Shown here piece after piece: positions 21,964 to 32,993 of a stretch of 64,000 bases of DNA (its first letter is position 1; every line of letters begins with the position of its first letter). Position numbers and translations under genes: made by a program. Source of the DNA: Ailanthus altissimus (lineage: Eukaryota; Streptophyta; Magnoliopsida; Sapindales; Simaroubaceae). The notes below the pieces were generated by a model. It was not told the origin of the DNA, searched no databases, and was given only the letters and a program-made list of their open reading frames with translations. The stretch covers positions 23,300,014 through 23,364,013 of the forward strand of contig OX327699.1 in assembly GCA_946807835.1 (NCBI GenBank). Direction: 5' to 3'.

Positions 21964-21982
21964 TCCTCTCGTATCCAGTTTA

Positions 21983-22665
21983 TTAGTAACCGTTGAGATT
22001 AACTAGCCTTACTTGTAATAAGGAGAATCAAGCGGATGAATGAAAGGGCAACAAATATGAAGAACTAGAATCGAAGTGGATGAAGCAAAAAGGCTATATA
22101 GATGAAAAACTAGGAGGACGAGGGGAAAAAAAAAATCCTTTTATTAGTGTTAAAATAAACAAGTCATAAAATAGAGAAACAATAATAAATTTATAGATTA
22201 TTTAAAAAATATATTATAATATAATAATATGTAATTTACATTACTAAAATCTTTACCTAAATTATAATGTACAGAATACAGAATAATTATGAAGAGAAAA
22301 ATTAATTCTTATTCATTTTTATAAACTAAAAAAATTATTTTATTTTGCACTATCTCATATGCACTAAGTGGGATTATTTTAATCACTAATTCCAATTATC
22401 AAATTAAAAAGAAGATTTAAAAAAAAATCATTTTAGTTTTTAATCAAAAGCAAGAAAGAGATATTAATATTTTTAAAAATTATGCTATGATGTAACATCT
22501 ATACACTTTAATTTTTGTCTAAGCTAAAAAATAGTAAATGTGAATTAAAAAAAATTACAATTTATTCTATATTTTTCTTTTATTTCACCATTTCTTTTGC
22601 CTTTCCGCTAAATAGGTTAAAAAAAATTGCAACGACATCGTTTATCATCTTTCGTCATCTAAAAG
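21983..22665. other. Intergenic AT-rich DNA before RH28, no gene seen
   Basis: No coding similarity. The proximal 70 bases belong to the RH28 promoter/leader. Confidence 0.4.
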
Positions 22666-22669
22666 ACTA

Positions 22670-22694
22670 AAACCCTTGATGTTAGTAAAACCCT
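22670..22694 (+). promoter_or_regulatory. Two telo-box motifs upstream of RH28
   Basis: AAACCCT occurs at 22670-22676 and 22688-22694, 43-67 bases before the ATG. Telo-boxes are enriched in plant promoters of translation and ribosome-biogenesis genes, which fits the predicted role of RH28. Confidence 0.5.
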
Positions 22695-22736
22695 CCTCTT
22701 TAGAACGGCGAAGTCGAGCTTTTTGTTTTTGAAGCC

Positions 22737-25700
22737 ATGGATTCAGGTTTCGTTTTCGAACCGCCCAGCGACGAAGAAATTGAAGACTCCCAATCCCAAT
22801 ACGAAGAAGAACCAGAACAAGAAGAAGACCAAGAGAACGACGAAGAGAAACCATCAAAACGACAGAAGAAGCAATCCCCTTGGGACTTCGCCGCATACTC
22901 CGAATCCGTCGCCGAAGAACACGCTCGTCGAAGCACAACCTCCGTCGATTTCAAAATCGCTAAATCCCTCCAACAGCGCTCCGTCCCCATCGCCAACGCC
23001 AACGCCAACGCCAACGACTACTCCGATTCCGAACCCGACCGACAAGTAACCACCCACTCACATCATTTTATTTTTCAATTTTTGTGGTATATATTTTGTT
23101 TCTTATTTTTAAAGTCAGAAATAATTTTATAGGAGGATTATAAACCAGAAGATGAAGATGATGTTATTAATGCTGGTGACAGTAAATCGTTTTTTGCATC
23201 GGCCGAAGGAGTGTCGTTTCATGCCAATTCGTTTATGGAGCTCAATTTATCTCGCCCTTTGCTTCGCGCTTGTGAGGCATTGGGGTACACTAAGCCTACG
23301 CCAATTCAGGTCTTGGCTGCTACGGATGTTATAATTAATCAATACATTATACGTTAGTTTATAAAATGCACTAAATCTAGTTTTTTTTTTAATTTCTTTT
23401 TTTTCGTAGGCAGCTTGTATACCTGTAGCTTTGACTGGGCGGGATATTTGTGGTAGTGCAATTACTGGTTCTGGGAAGGTATATTATGTGCTTAGTTGAG
23501 TTGGTTAATTTCCGAAATTTAATTTTGATATTGGTTTAACTTAGATATTTTTTATTTAATATAGACTGCTGCCTTCTCTTTGCCTACGCTGGAGAGGCTC
23601 TTATTTCGTCCAAAACGTATTCCAGCTATACGGGTCCTAATTCTTACTCCAACTAGAGAGTTGGCTGTACAGTGAGTGCTTTCATTTGCTTACTTTTTTT
23701 TTTTTACTTAGTTATCTATATTTTGTGCTTTCCTTACAAAGTTATTTCATGTTTCTTCAATTTTTAGCTTATGCCACAACTCTTGCAGTTCATATATTGT
23801 ATAAGTTTTCACATGTTTGTTACAGGGTCCACAGTATGATAGAAAAACTTGCTCAATTTACTGATATCAGATGCTGCCTGGTTGTTGGTGGGCTGTCGAC
23901 AAAGGTTTGTTTAATAATTTTTTTCTCTTCACAATTTTAATTTAAACACACATACGTTATAACACCAAAATCTGTATGCAGCTTCCAGTCTGGTTATATA
24001 ACTACTTAAATATACACTTTATGATTTTACTTTTTCGCGGGTCTTTTTAGATACTGCACAAATTTGTGAAAAGCAATAATAAGATGATTTCATAACTTCA
24101 AAAGGAGAGGAAAAGAACCCTCCTTTGGCTATGGGCAATGTCCCATGTTGCTGTTTTATACACGTTTCCAACTTGCTTATTACATCCTCTCATAGTATTT
24201 GATTTTATCAAGAATATTACAGTTATGTCATTTCTATATTAGATGCAAGAGACAGCGTTGAGATCAATGCCAGATATTGTTGTGGCAACTCCTGGACGCA
24301 TGATAGACCACTTGCGGAATTCAATGTCTGTGGATTTGGATGATCTTGCAGTTTTAATCCTTGATGAGGCAGATCGCCTTTTGGAGCTAGGATTTAGTGC
24401 GGAAATTCAAGAGCTGGTAATTACTCCCCTTATCATGTTTTTCCTAAATGGATGTAATGGTGTATATATATATATTGTCGTGTGTTAGATATCAGCTTGT
24501 ATTTATTGGTATACAGAGTAATTTTTTTTTGTATAAGTGACTTTTACATTGTTTCTTTCTTCGTGCTTAGTTGTAGTTGTTATTGCCTGGCTAGGAAAAT
24601 CTAAATTTAAATATTTGGAGGTTATCAAAAGAGACTATGGTCAAGTTGTTTCAAAACTTTATTATGTGTAAATTGGAATCTTTTCTTTTCCTACAAGGTC
24701 TTTTCTCCTTTCAGGTTCGCGTATGTCCCAAGAGGAGACAGACTATGCTGTTTTCAGCTACAATGACTGAAGAAGTGGATGAGCTTATCAAGCTTTCTCT
24801 GACCAAACCCTTGCGTCTCTCTGCTGACCCATCTGCAAAACGTCCATCAACATTGACTGAAGAGTAGTTTCTTTGGCTTGGTTCATTTTATTTTGATTAT
24901 ATTACACTTTTGTTTGTCTGACATCTATAGTAAGCAGAAGTTATTTTGTAAATGGGTTCATAAGTTTGCATGGTTGTACCTTCTAATAAATTTGATTTAA
25001 CTGATTGGAAACTATGATTGCTATTCTGCAGGGTGGTTAGGATACGCCGAATGCGTGAATTAAATCAGGAGGCAGTTCTTCTTTCCTTGTGCTCAAAGAC
25101 TTTCACATCCAGAGTGATTGTCTTCAGGTATTGTTCTCCCTACTTACTCTTGTTTTCATGAATCCATGGTTACTATTGCAGCAACAAATTACTGTTTTTC
25201 AGTTTAAAATCAATATAAAAGTCTAAATTTTAGATTTTTGCTTTCAACATTGAGGGCTGGTGCTGGTTTTATCAATTATCTGTATTTATGGTGATGCTGT
25301 ACTTTTACTTGCAGTGGAACTAAGCAGGCTGCACATAGATTGAAGATTCTATTTGGATTAGCTGGGTTTAAAGCTGCTGAGCTTCATGGAAATCTTACCC
25401 AGGCACAGCGCCTTGACGTGAGTAAATTCTATCTTCTGAAAAATTTCTTTTTTCCTCCTGCACAAGTCTTGTTAGGTTTATAGGTTGTAGAAGAATGCTT
25501 TGCCTTGTTGCTTACTGAACTTGTCATCCTTATACTTTGTAGTTCTGACCCGTAATTGTTTTTTTTAGGCTTTGGAACTTTTTAGGAAGCAGGAAGTTGA
25601 TTTTTTGATTGCAACTGATGTGGCTGCTCGTGTAAGCAATATTCTACAATTGATCACATATGTCTATAGTTTCATGCATACTTGTCTTTAATCCATCGAC

Positions 25701-28691
25701 TGCATATTTTTGACAATTGTCTATGGAGTTCCTTGCACTCCTCTTCCAATATCATTTTTTTGTACATCCTTTTTTGGAAAGATAGAACCAATTCACAAAC
25801 GGGGTTTATGTTCAAAATTGTTGGCATAAATCCTTTCTGGGCTCCTGTTCCTTTGTCACTGGCAACGCCATCAAAAGATTTTAGCTCTAGTTTTATTTGC
25901 TGGGATGACAATAAGCTGTGTTGTTTAGTTGACACTTCATTTTTGGTACCGCTTCTAGGGGCTCGACATAATTGGCGTCCAAACAGTCATTAACTATGCA
26001 TGCCCTCGGGACCTTACTAGGTAAGTACTGAACTAATTTCTAATGTTTCTAGTTGCTGGATATGCTTATCAGCCTCTATTGTTATGGTACATTTATCTGG
26101 AAATGTTAATATCTTTTTTTTTCCTTTATCACATTGATGATGTGAAAAATTGTATACAAGTGAGGTGATAAACCCCATTTCTTGCACTCTGACTTAAACT
26201 AGACCACTTTTTACATTGCAATGACTCCTCTGCTTTTGTTTCTTTGTGCAGCTATGTTCATCGAGTGGGTCGTACAGCTAGAGCTGGCAGAGAAGGATAT
26301 GCTGTTACATTTGTTACAGACAATGATCGTTCTCTTTTAAAGGCCATTGTGAGTCTATTTTGCCTGATTTCTATTTGGATCAAGTGTGTTTGAATTTGCT
26401 TGGACTGTTATTCCCTGAGAATAGACCTTTTGGTATTTGTTTGAGCTGTTGTGCATTAATTAAGTTAAGGAGGCCCTCAGTGCTTGCAAACTTAATCCCG
26501 TGAAAGTCTTTTTTTGAGAAATGTTGAAATTACTTGATTGAACATCTAAACTATCAGTTATTTTGTACCTCAAATCCATTTTTGTGGACTTTACATGACT
26601 AGAAATGTGTTCTTTCATAATTTGTTCTGGGTCAATGGTGCTGTAGCTAACAAGTACCTTAATTTGAAGTTACTTGAGGCATTTCTAATTAAACTTCAGT
26701 AATTAATATATCTTATAAAGTCGTAAAACATTTAAACATATTATTTTTGGACATGACGAAAACCTGAATATGGTTTACTTGGCCATTGTGATTCCCAATT
26801 TATAGGCTAAAAGAGTTGGTTCAAAGTTGAAAAGCAGAATTGTTGCTGAGCAATCAATTTCCAAGTGGTCTCAGATAATTGAGCAAATGGAAGATCAAGT
26901 AGCTGCTATTCTTCAAGAAGAAAGGTTTTTGTTGTATATCACTCTGAATGTTCTTAACAAACATTCATCTTTGTACATTTATTATAGTTTTCCAAACACT
27001 GCAGGGAAGAGAGAGTCCTCAGAAAAGCTGAAATGGAAGCAACAAAGGTATTACTACTTCTAAGCAACTTGTGTATCGACATAGAAAGGAACATGGTTCT
27101 GCTGTTCCACTTGTCATTTATGGTTATATAGTACATGTCAATTTTTGCTTTTAAATTTTGCTATTAGTAATAATCCTGTGCATTTCCATCATGAATGCAG
27201 GCAGAAAATATGATTGCACACAAAGAAGAAATTTTTTCACGTCCTAAAAGAAGTTGGTTTGTGACAGAAAAGGAGAAAAAACTTGTAGCCAAGGCAGCTA
27301 AGGTATCTTTATCTTATATAAATGTTTGGGATGGATTCTATTTCCAGAATCCAGAGGAAAAAAACTATCGGCATGGTTGTAAAAATTCAATTAGGTTCTT
27401 GTCAGCGTAGTTGTAATCCCACTTTCACAGCATGATTTTTACGTTCCTTTTTTATAGGCATCTATGGAAAAAGGAAGCAGTTCTGGAAATGAGTTGATTA
27501 GTGCTCAACAGGCTGAAGACCTTAAAATGAAGGAAAAGCGGAGAAGGGAACGTGAGGTTGGTTATTGTCCTAAATTTGAGATGGAATATCTTTTCTATTG
27601 AAGAAGACTTTTGGCTGACATGTTTGGCTGTGACCTAACTGGTATGATTGTTGAGCAGAAAAATTTGCCTAGGAAGAAGCGTCGAAAGCTGGAAGCAGCT
27701 AGAGAGATGTTGGAGGATGAAGATCAAGTCAAAAAATCGCAAGTATGAAATTTTTAACTAATTTCAATTTTAAGTTCAAGCAGGTTGCCCCCAGGGGTGT
27801 GGTCTGGTGGTTGTTAGGCCTTTGTGCCATGTTGCCACTCAGGTTCGACCTTGGGGGAGGTAAGGGGGTAAAAAACCTTTTGTGCTTCCACACACACCCC
27901 CTACCTTTTTTAAAAAAAAAAATGTTCAAGCAGGTTGTCATGACATATGCAGGTTGTCATGACATATGTTTCAAATTGGCATGTGGTACTCATGTATGAA
28001 ACTGCAGGGTAGTGGAAAAGATAAGAAAGAAAAGACTGGAATATCTATGGTTGACCTGGCTTATCGACGAGCAAAAGCTGTAAAAGCTAAGCAGAAGGCT
28101 GTAGACGCTGGCAAGATCATTAAGGCAAGCAACAAGAAATCAAAACGTCCTTCCCAGAAAATTCAGTCTAGGGCAGAAGAGATGCGGGAGTTGTTTGAGA
28201 GTGACATGAGCGAGAGAAAGCAGAAGAGAAGTGGTGGTGGTACAGGAAAGAAGTCCAAGAACTCATTTAAGAGCAAGTCACGGTATGAGTTAGCTTATAT
28301 TTCATTTCGTTGTTTTGGTTGTTTCCACTGCATTATGCATGCTACTTGTGTTTGTATTCTAACTTGAGATCAAGATGTGAAAGGCACCACTTAGCCAGCA
28401 ATAGGACTAAGAGAGCTAGTTTTAATATTCGGAGTAATCATGATGATGACAGGGCCTTGGTGGTGCTTAATATCTTGGTTGCATATCTTGAATACAGTAC
28501 AAATTTCATCCCTTAATCACTGTTCAACATAAAGTCCTTAAGCGTCCAACTAGCATAGCTAGTTATTGTTGGCATACTAATGAGACTTTTTATTTATTGC
28601 TTTTGTCTTTATTGAGCTTATTCATTACATATATCCTGATAAATTTGCTCACTTTCTATCTTGTTCTTTTTTCAGTTACAAGCGCAGGTAG
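22737..28691 (+). CDS. RH28: DEAD-box ATP-dependent RNA helicase 28 (Drs1/DDX27 type)
   Basis: A nucleolar-type helicase expected to act in 60S ribosome assembly. Nineteen exons join in frame to 740 residues: 22737-23045, 23133-23309, 23410-23478, 23565-23671, 23826-23904, 24243-24416, 24715-24863, 25032-25127, 25315-25417, 25569-25631, 25959-26020, 26252-26348, 26806-26924, 27005-27047, 27201-27302, 27458-27556, 27659-27742, 28008-28282 and 28676-28691. All borders are GT-AG. The N terminus is acidic and ends exon 1 in an ANANANAND run. Motifs in order: Q motif ([10 protein letters not shown]), I (AITGSGKT), Ia (PTRELAVQ), Ib (TPGRM), II (DEAD), III (SAT), IV-V ([27 protein letters not shown]), VI ([11 protein letters not shown]). 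A long Lys/Arg-rich coiled tail carries nuclear signals (PRKKRRK), and the protein ends SRYKRR. The last exon codes only five residues and the stop. The gene is intact. Confidence 0.95.
27788..27923 (+). mobile_element. tRNA-derived SINE in an RH28 intron
   Basis: The insert sits between two copies of GTTCAAGCAGGTTG (27774-27787 and 27924-27937), a perfect 14-base target-site duplication. It has a box A-like TGGTCTGGTGG (27800-27810), box B GGTTCGACC (27842-27850) at tRNA-like spacing, and an A-rich tail (about 27912-27922). It is in the sense orientation of RH28, within intron 17. Just after it, CAGGTTGTCATGACATATG is tandemly repeated (27931-27949 and 27951-27969), partly overlapping the duplication. 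Confidence 0.9.
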
Positions 28692-29729
28692 TACTCTTAT
28701 AGGGCATTCGAGATTTCCCGTTGTGTATCTTATGAAGAGAGATTGGTGTGACAACATATTTGCTATTAGGATCAATCAATGAAGAATCCTAAACTGATTT
28801 TGTGAAGAAGAGATAGTTACTGCAGTGATTAAATTTTTGCAGTTGGATCCCATCCAGGATCTTGAAAAGAGGGTATCCAGCTGATTGTTATTGTTTAGTA
28901 TTACAAACAGGTCTATATTAAATTATTTGATGTATTTTATAATATAATTCCATCCAATTGCTTTTTTTTTTTTAACTTATATTCATGCATATCCACGAGA
29001 AAGGGAAAACAAGGAGAGAGGGATCGCGACCACTAAACATGAAATTGTTTAATGAATTATAGGCTGAGCGGATCAAAGGGACTCCGTCCGCACAGTAAAA
29101 CCAGATAATCCGCAAGCGGATTTAATTTATAATCTATTGGTGTTTCATGGAAAGATCTACTTGAAACTGCCAATAAATGTTTCTTCTCAAGTATCATTGG
29201 TTATGTCAGAACGCATGGCAGCAATAAATTGTAATACAAGTAAACATTAAGCCACTGTTGGCATTTTCTTGTAGCACGTTTCTTATTCGTGCAATAATTT
29301 GATTGACCTATATCCCAAGACTGCACCCTGAACTATTATTCTTGGCGTTATGGCGGAGAATTAGAAAGATTGGATTTCGATACCACCGGCCACAGATACC
29401 TTCTGATAATCCGCCAAACAGTTGCACTTTTGACTTCTCATCGCCCACATGCATTCCACTGCAATTATAAACTTCCATTCAAGCACCAGAAGAAAAATGG
29501 AAGAAAAGACTAAAATCCTTAAAATTTCTGTGATATATATGGGAGAAATTACAGCTAAATGTACCATGCCTCCTTATATGGTTGCAATAGCCTTCTATGA
29601 AAACACAGAAATTAAAAATTAGAAAATAAACCAAAGTTATAAAAACAATTAAACCTAAAAACTTTTTTCCTTCCGCAATTAATCCCAAGAACTATATTAC
29701 ATCAATAATTTACCCCCCTTTTTATTGAG
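28692..29729. other. Convergent 3' flanks of RH28 and the TFIIS-domain gene
   Basis: No gene. The two genes converge here. Short minus-strand frames at 29361-29688 lack similarity to known families and are probably chance. Confidence 0.45.
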
Positions 29730-29876
29730 TCCTAATTCTTCCCGCCCCCCTCTTTTGAGCCAATGGGCTTTTAGTAACTCTTCTCAGATATCTTGGCAAC
29801 GCACACGTCAATCAGCTCGATTGGATATGTGGAATTAATCCCAAGAGAGGAAGAAGCAAGGATAAATATGAACTTG

Positions 29877-32800
29877 CTACTTCCATGGAGGCTGCTGATT
29901 TCTATAGCTTAATTGGTAGCTTTCCCACCCACTATCTGGTTCCTTCCTCCTCCCACCAACCCCAGAACTTGATGAGGGTTGTGAGCTGGCCCTCAATTGC
30001 TCCTCCATTGACCTGCCTTGAGCCGGCATGAGGAGCTGCCTCAAACCAAGTGAATCCCTATTTCCTCCCTCAGTGGGGAAACCCGAATTCAGATCAAAGT
30101 TAGGACGTGACGCACCATTTAATCCAGAGAGTGCACCAGTCATGCTCATAGCGAATGGTGGTGGTTGGGAGTAAGCCGGTGGAACAGGTGCAGCTGAACC
30201 CAAAATCTGGGGGACAACAGCGGCTCCTCTTGAGTCCACCATGTAAGGGATTGTGCTACCAGGTCCATATGCTAGTGAAGAGTAAGACAAGCTGGGTGCT
30301 GTTGCAAATCCATTGTACACAGGAGAATGTGTATAAGACGTTGTAAGACCTAATCCCAAAACACCTCCACTTCTTACGATGTTAGCGTCCATTGCATTAT
30401 CAAGACTCTTGCCATTCACCAAGGATGAAAGTTGAGGAATAAAATCCTTCCTACTGACTTCCACTCTAGCACCCATGATAGATATGACAGGATCATCTGG
30501 TTTAGGCAACCCAAAAGCACTTACATTTTGAGAAGATTTACCATGATGGGGCCCTTGATCTGAAAAATCATTTGGCAAATACGGTCTATCATTCAAATCG
30601 ATGTTCCTAAGTGAAGGCTGCATCGATGATGATGAGGATGCAGGAGATGGGCTGCGATGGCCATTCCAGTTGTAAACAAACCGTCCCTCCAACCTCGCAT
30701 CTGAGGGTGGAGCATCACTATCATCGCTAATACGATTTAAATCCAGCTTAAGCCTTTCTGATCTTCTTGGACTCATTTCCAACGAAGACTCTGCAGAGTG
30801 GAGGCCAGATGAGGCTGGAATCTGTTTCTCTGGTACTAAATCAGCAAGTTTCTCGTCACCAGACTCAGCCACATTCAGATCAATATCAAGGAAACCCTGC
30901 CTTTGTTTTGAAATTCTGTTAGTTCCTCCAGCATGAGATGTCTTATCACTGTCAGAAATTCGGCGAGGAGATGCTGGGCGAAAAGCACTAGTAGCAGCAG
31001 TTCCTTTCCATCCAAGAGTCCCTTCAAACTGCAGAGGGGCAGCAGGCAATCCAGGAGCTGCTGCTGGCCTGGAAGCAGAAACCACTGAAACAGGGGTAGA
31101 GACCAGATTGACAGGATTAACTGAACGATCCATATCGTCTGAACAGACTTCTTGATTCAAATCAAAATCACAAAGGCCTTTGTCTGGGTTAACTTCTGGT
31201 TCTTGAGCTGCTTCAGTCACCTGAGAGGAGTCCATATCAGCTATGCCATCTTCCGGCTCAGCTTCTCTATTATCTGAGTTAGTTGACTGCTCCTCACCAT
31301 TAGCCTCAGCAGAATAATTTTGTTCCATTGGCTTCTTCCTTGATGGAATCTCATTGACTAGATCGTTTTTTTCGTTTACAGAATCCGGGCTTTCTGGGGG
31401 CCTGATTCCACCTGAAATTTTCCCCGAAGAACTGCATGACGGTTCTGTAGAATCAACATCTCTCTTCACTTCCTGAGCAACTTTTCGAGCAACTTCCAAG
31501 GCATCAACAAAGCCATACTCTTGTTCAATATCAGATGTTCCCTTATTAGCCGCATCAGGACTTCGGGTAGCCATTGCAGGTTTTGAAAAATCAGAACCGT
31601 TACTTGAATCAGAACCTTTGTCACTAGTATGGTCCTTGACTTCGGCCCCAATGCCTGTTATCCTGGATATAGGAATCTCTATATCATTCTGTTCTGCATA
31701 TGTACACTCATTACCAGCTGAATCCCGCATGGCATCAGGATGACAATCATCATCTTCACCCCTTGGCTTGAACGCCAGTGTACTGCAATTGTTTGTGACT
31801 TCCATGTCATCCATCCCACTTTTTAGCTCAGATGCAAGCGCCCTCACATTAAGAGCAGTAGCTTTTACATCTAAGTCACCCTCATTAGCATCAAGCTTGC
31901 TTCCTATAACTGGTCCAGAGACAATGTCATGAGCACTTGCAACATCCGTAGCAGAAGAAACAATTCTCACCTCCACTGTACTAGAAGTAGCTGCAGAGAC
32001 AGATGCTATTGCACAAAATTTGTCTGGGAAGCTGCTGACCTTGGGCACATGCCTTTCATTTTTGAAGAACTCATTCATGTTCAGAGCATCTGACTGCCCT
32101 TCATCACAGCATTGCTTCAGAGCTGGAGAACTACAAGTCCCAACAGATGAGGTTCTTTCTAGAGTACCTACAGGGAATTTGTTCTCCATAAAAGAATTTT
32201 CAGGGACAGAATTTGACAATTTGGAGGCCAGATGATCGGGAGATTTATCCTCCATGTCAGTGTGGTCTAACTTTACAAGGGAGCATAGCTCATTATTACT
32301 GGTTTGAGTCTGTACATCTTCCACCTTTCCTGGTTGAACACATTCTGTATTTGAAGGCAATGTTTCTGCTCCTTTGGTTTCTGCTGCATTATTTTCTTCA
32401 TTAACACCAGCTTTAGGAAGAGGAACATCTAATGCAGGAGGTTTTAATCTACTACTATCTTTTGCATGTATTGAACCAGCTGCAATGCTCTCACTATCAG
32501 ATGGCCCAACACACTTTACACGATGGTCAACTGCATCACTGACCCTACCCTGCTTCCAGCTATCAAACAGTGCTCTTGCTCTATCTTGGACCTGAGAGCT
32601 ATTGTGGCCAAGAAGATTTTTGACAGTAATCCAGATCCCAGAAGAAATAGATCGTTCGTTATCTATGCGGAGTTTTTCAAGAGCTCTTAACATTGCGGTA
32701 ATTGACTCTTCCACAAAGCCTTCATTTGTGTCATTACTGAACTTTTGAGCATCCTTTAGCCATCTATCAATGAACCATAATCCATCTAATTGAATAAATA

Positions 32801-32993
32801 GATCAAGACAATCTCTGTTCTCAGTGGCAGCAATAGCACTTGCAACGGTAGCCCACTGCCTAGTTGCATCTCCAATGTTCTTCACAACACAGTCTTTCTC
32901 CTTCTGCATTATACTGACCAGCTCCTCCACTCGACAAGGGGCCGTAAGCCCATCTTTCATTTTGGTCAGCGTGAAGAAATCTTCGAGAGTCAT
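29877..32993 (-). CDS. TFIIS N-terminal (LW) domain protein with EAR-like DLN motifs
   Basis: The whole 1038-residue coding region lies in one exon, with start ATG at 32993. Residues about 60-150 form a TFIIS N-terminal/LW helical domain (LDLFIQLDGLWFIDRWLKDA, VKNLLGHNSSQVQDRARALF), a module that binds disordered partners in transcription-elongation complexes. The rest is low complexity, rich in Ser, Asp and Glu. Five DLN motifs occur at residues 611-613, 705-707, 751-753, 799-801 and 967-969; the fourth is DLNDRP, an exact DLNxxP EAR consensus. The C-terminal end is Ser/Gly/Pro-rich. It resembles Arabidopsis At4g24200-type proteins from memory, and lacks the BAH domain of the related SUO proteins. 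A nuclear transcription or chromatin role is inferred. Confidence 0.88.
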   Translation of the reverse strand: MTLEDFFTLTKMKDGLTAPCRVEELVSIMQKEKDCVVKNIGDATRQWATVASAIAATENRDCLDLFIQLDGLWFIDRWLKDAQKFSNDTNEGFVEESITAMLRALEKLRIDNERSISSGIWITVKNLLGHNSSQVQDRARALFDSWKQGRVSDAVDHRVKCVGPSDSESIAAGSIHAKDSSRLKPPALDVPLPKAGVNEENNAAETKGAETLPSNTECVQPGKVEDVQTQTSNNELCSLVKLDHTDMEDKSPDHLASKLSNSVPENSFMENKFPVGTLERTSSVGTCSSPALKQCCDEGQSDALNMNEFFKNERHVPKVSSFPDKFCAIASVSAATSSTVEVRIVSSATDVASAHDIVSGPVIGSKLDANEGDLDVKATALNVRALASELKSGMDDMEVTNNCSTLAFKPRGEDDDCHPDAMRDSAGNECTYAEQNDIEIPISRITGIGAEVKDHTSDKGSDSSNGSDFSKPAMATRSPDAANKGTSDIEQEYGFVDALEVARKVAQEVKRDVDSTEPSCSSSGKISGGIRPPESPDSVNEKNDLVNEIPSRKKPMEQNYSAEANGEEQSTNSDNREAEPEDGIADMDSSQVTEAAQEPEVNPDKGLCDFDLNQEVCSDDMDRSVNPVNLVSTPVSVVSASRPAAAPGLPAAPLQFEGTLGWKGTAATSAFRPASPRRISDSDKTSHAGGTNRISKQRQGFLDIDLNVAESGDEKLADLVPEKQIPASSGLHSAESSLEMSPRRSERLKLDLNRISDDSDAPPSDARLEGRFVYNWNGHRSPSPASSSSSMQPSLRNIDLNDRPYLPNDFSDQGPHHGKSSQNVSAFGLPKPDDPVISIMGARVEVSRKDFIPQLSSLVNGKSLDNAMDANIVRSGGVLGLGLTTSYTHSPVYNGFATAPSLSYSSLAYGPGSTIPYMVDSRGAAVVPQILGSAAPVPPAYSQPPPFAMSMTGALSGLNGASRPNFDLNSGFPTEGGNRDSLGLRQLLMPAQGRSMEEQLRASSQPSSSSGVGGRRKEPDSGWESYQLSYRNQQPPWK

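Noticed and set aside
22645..23057. Several overlapping open frames on both strands at the RH28 start
   Set aside because: Shadows of the repetitive acidic first exon, which joins in frame to the helicase.
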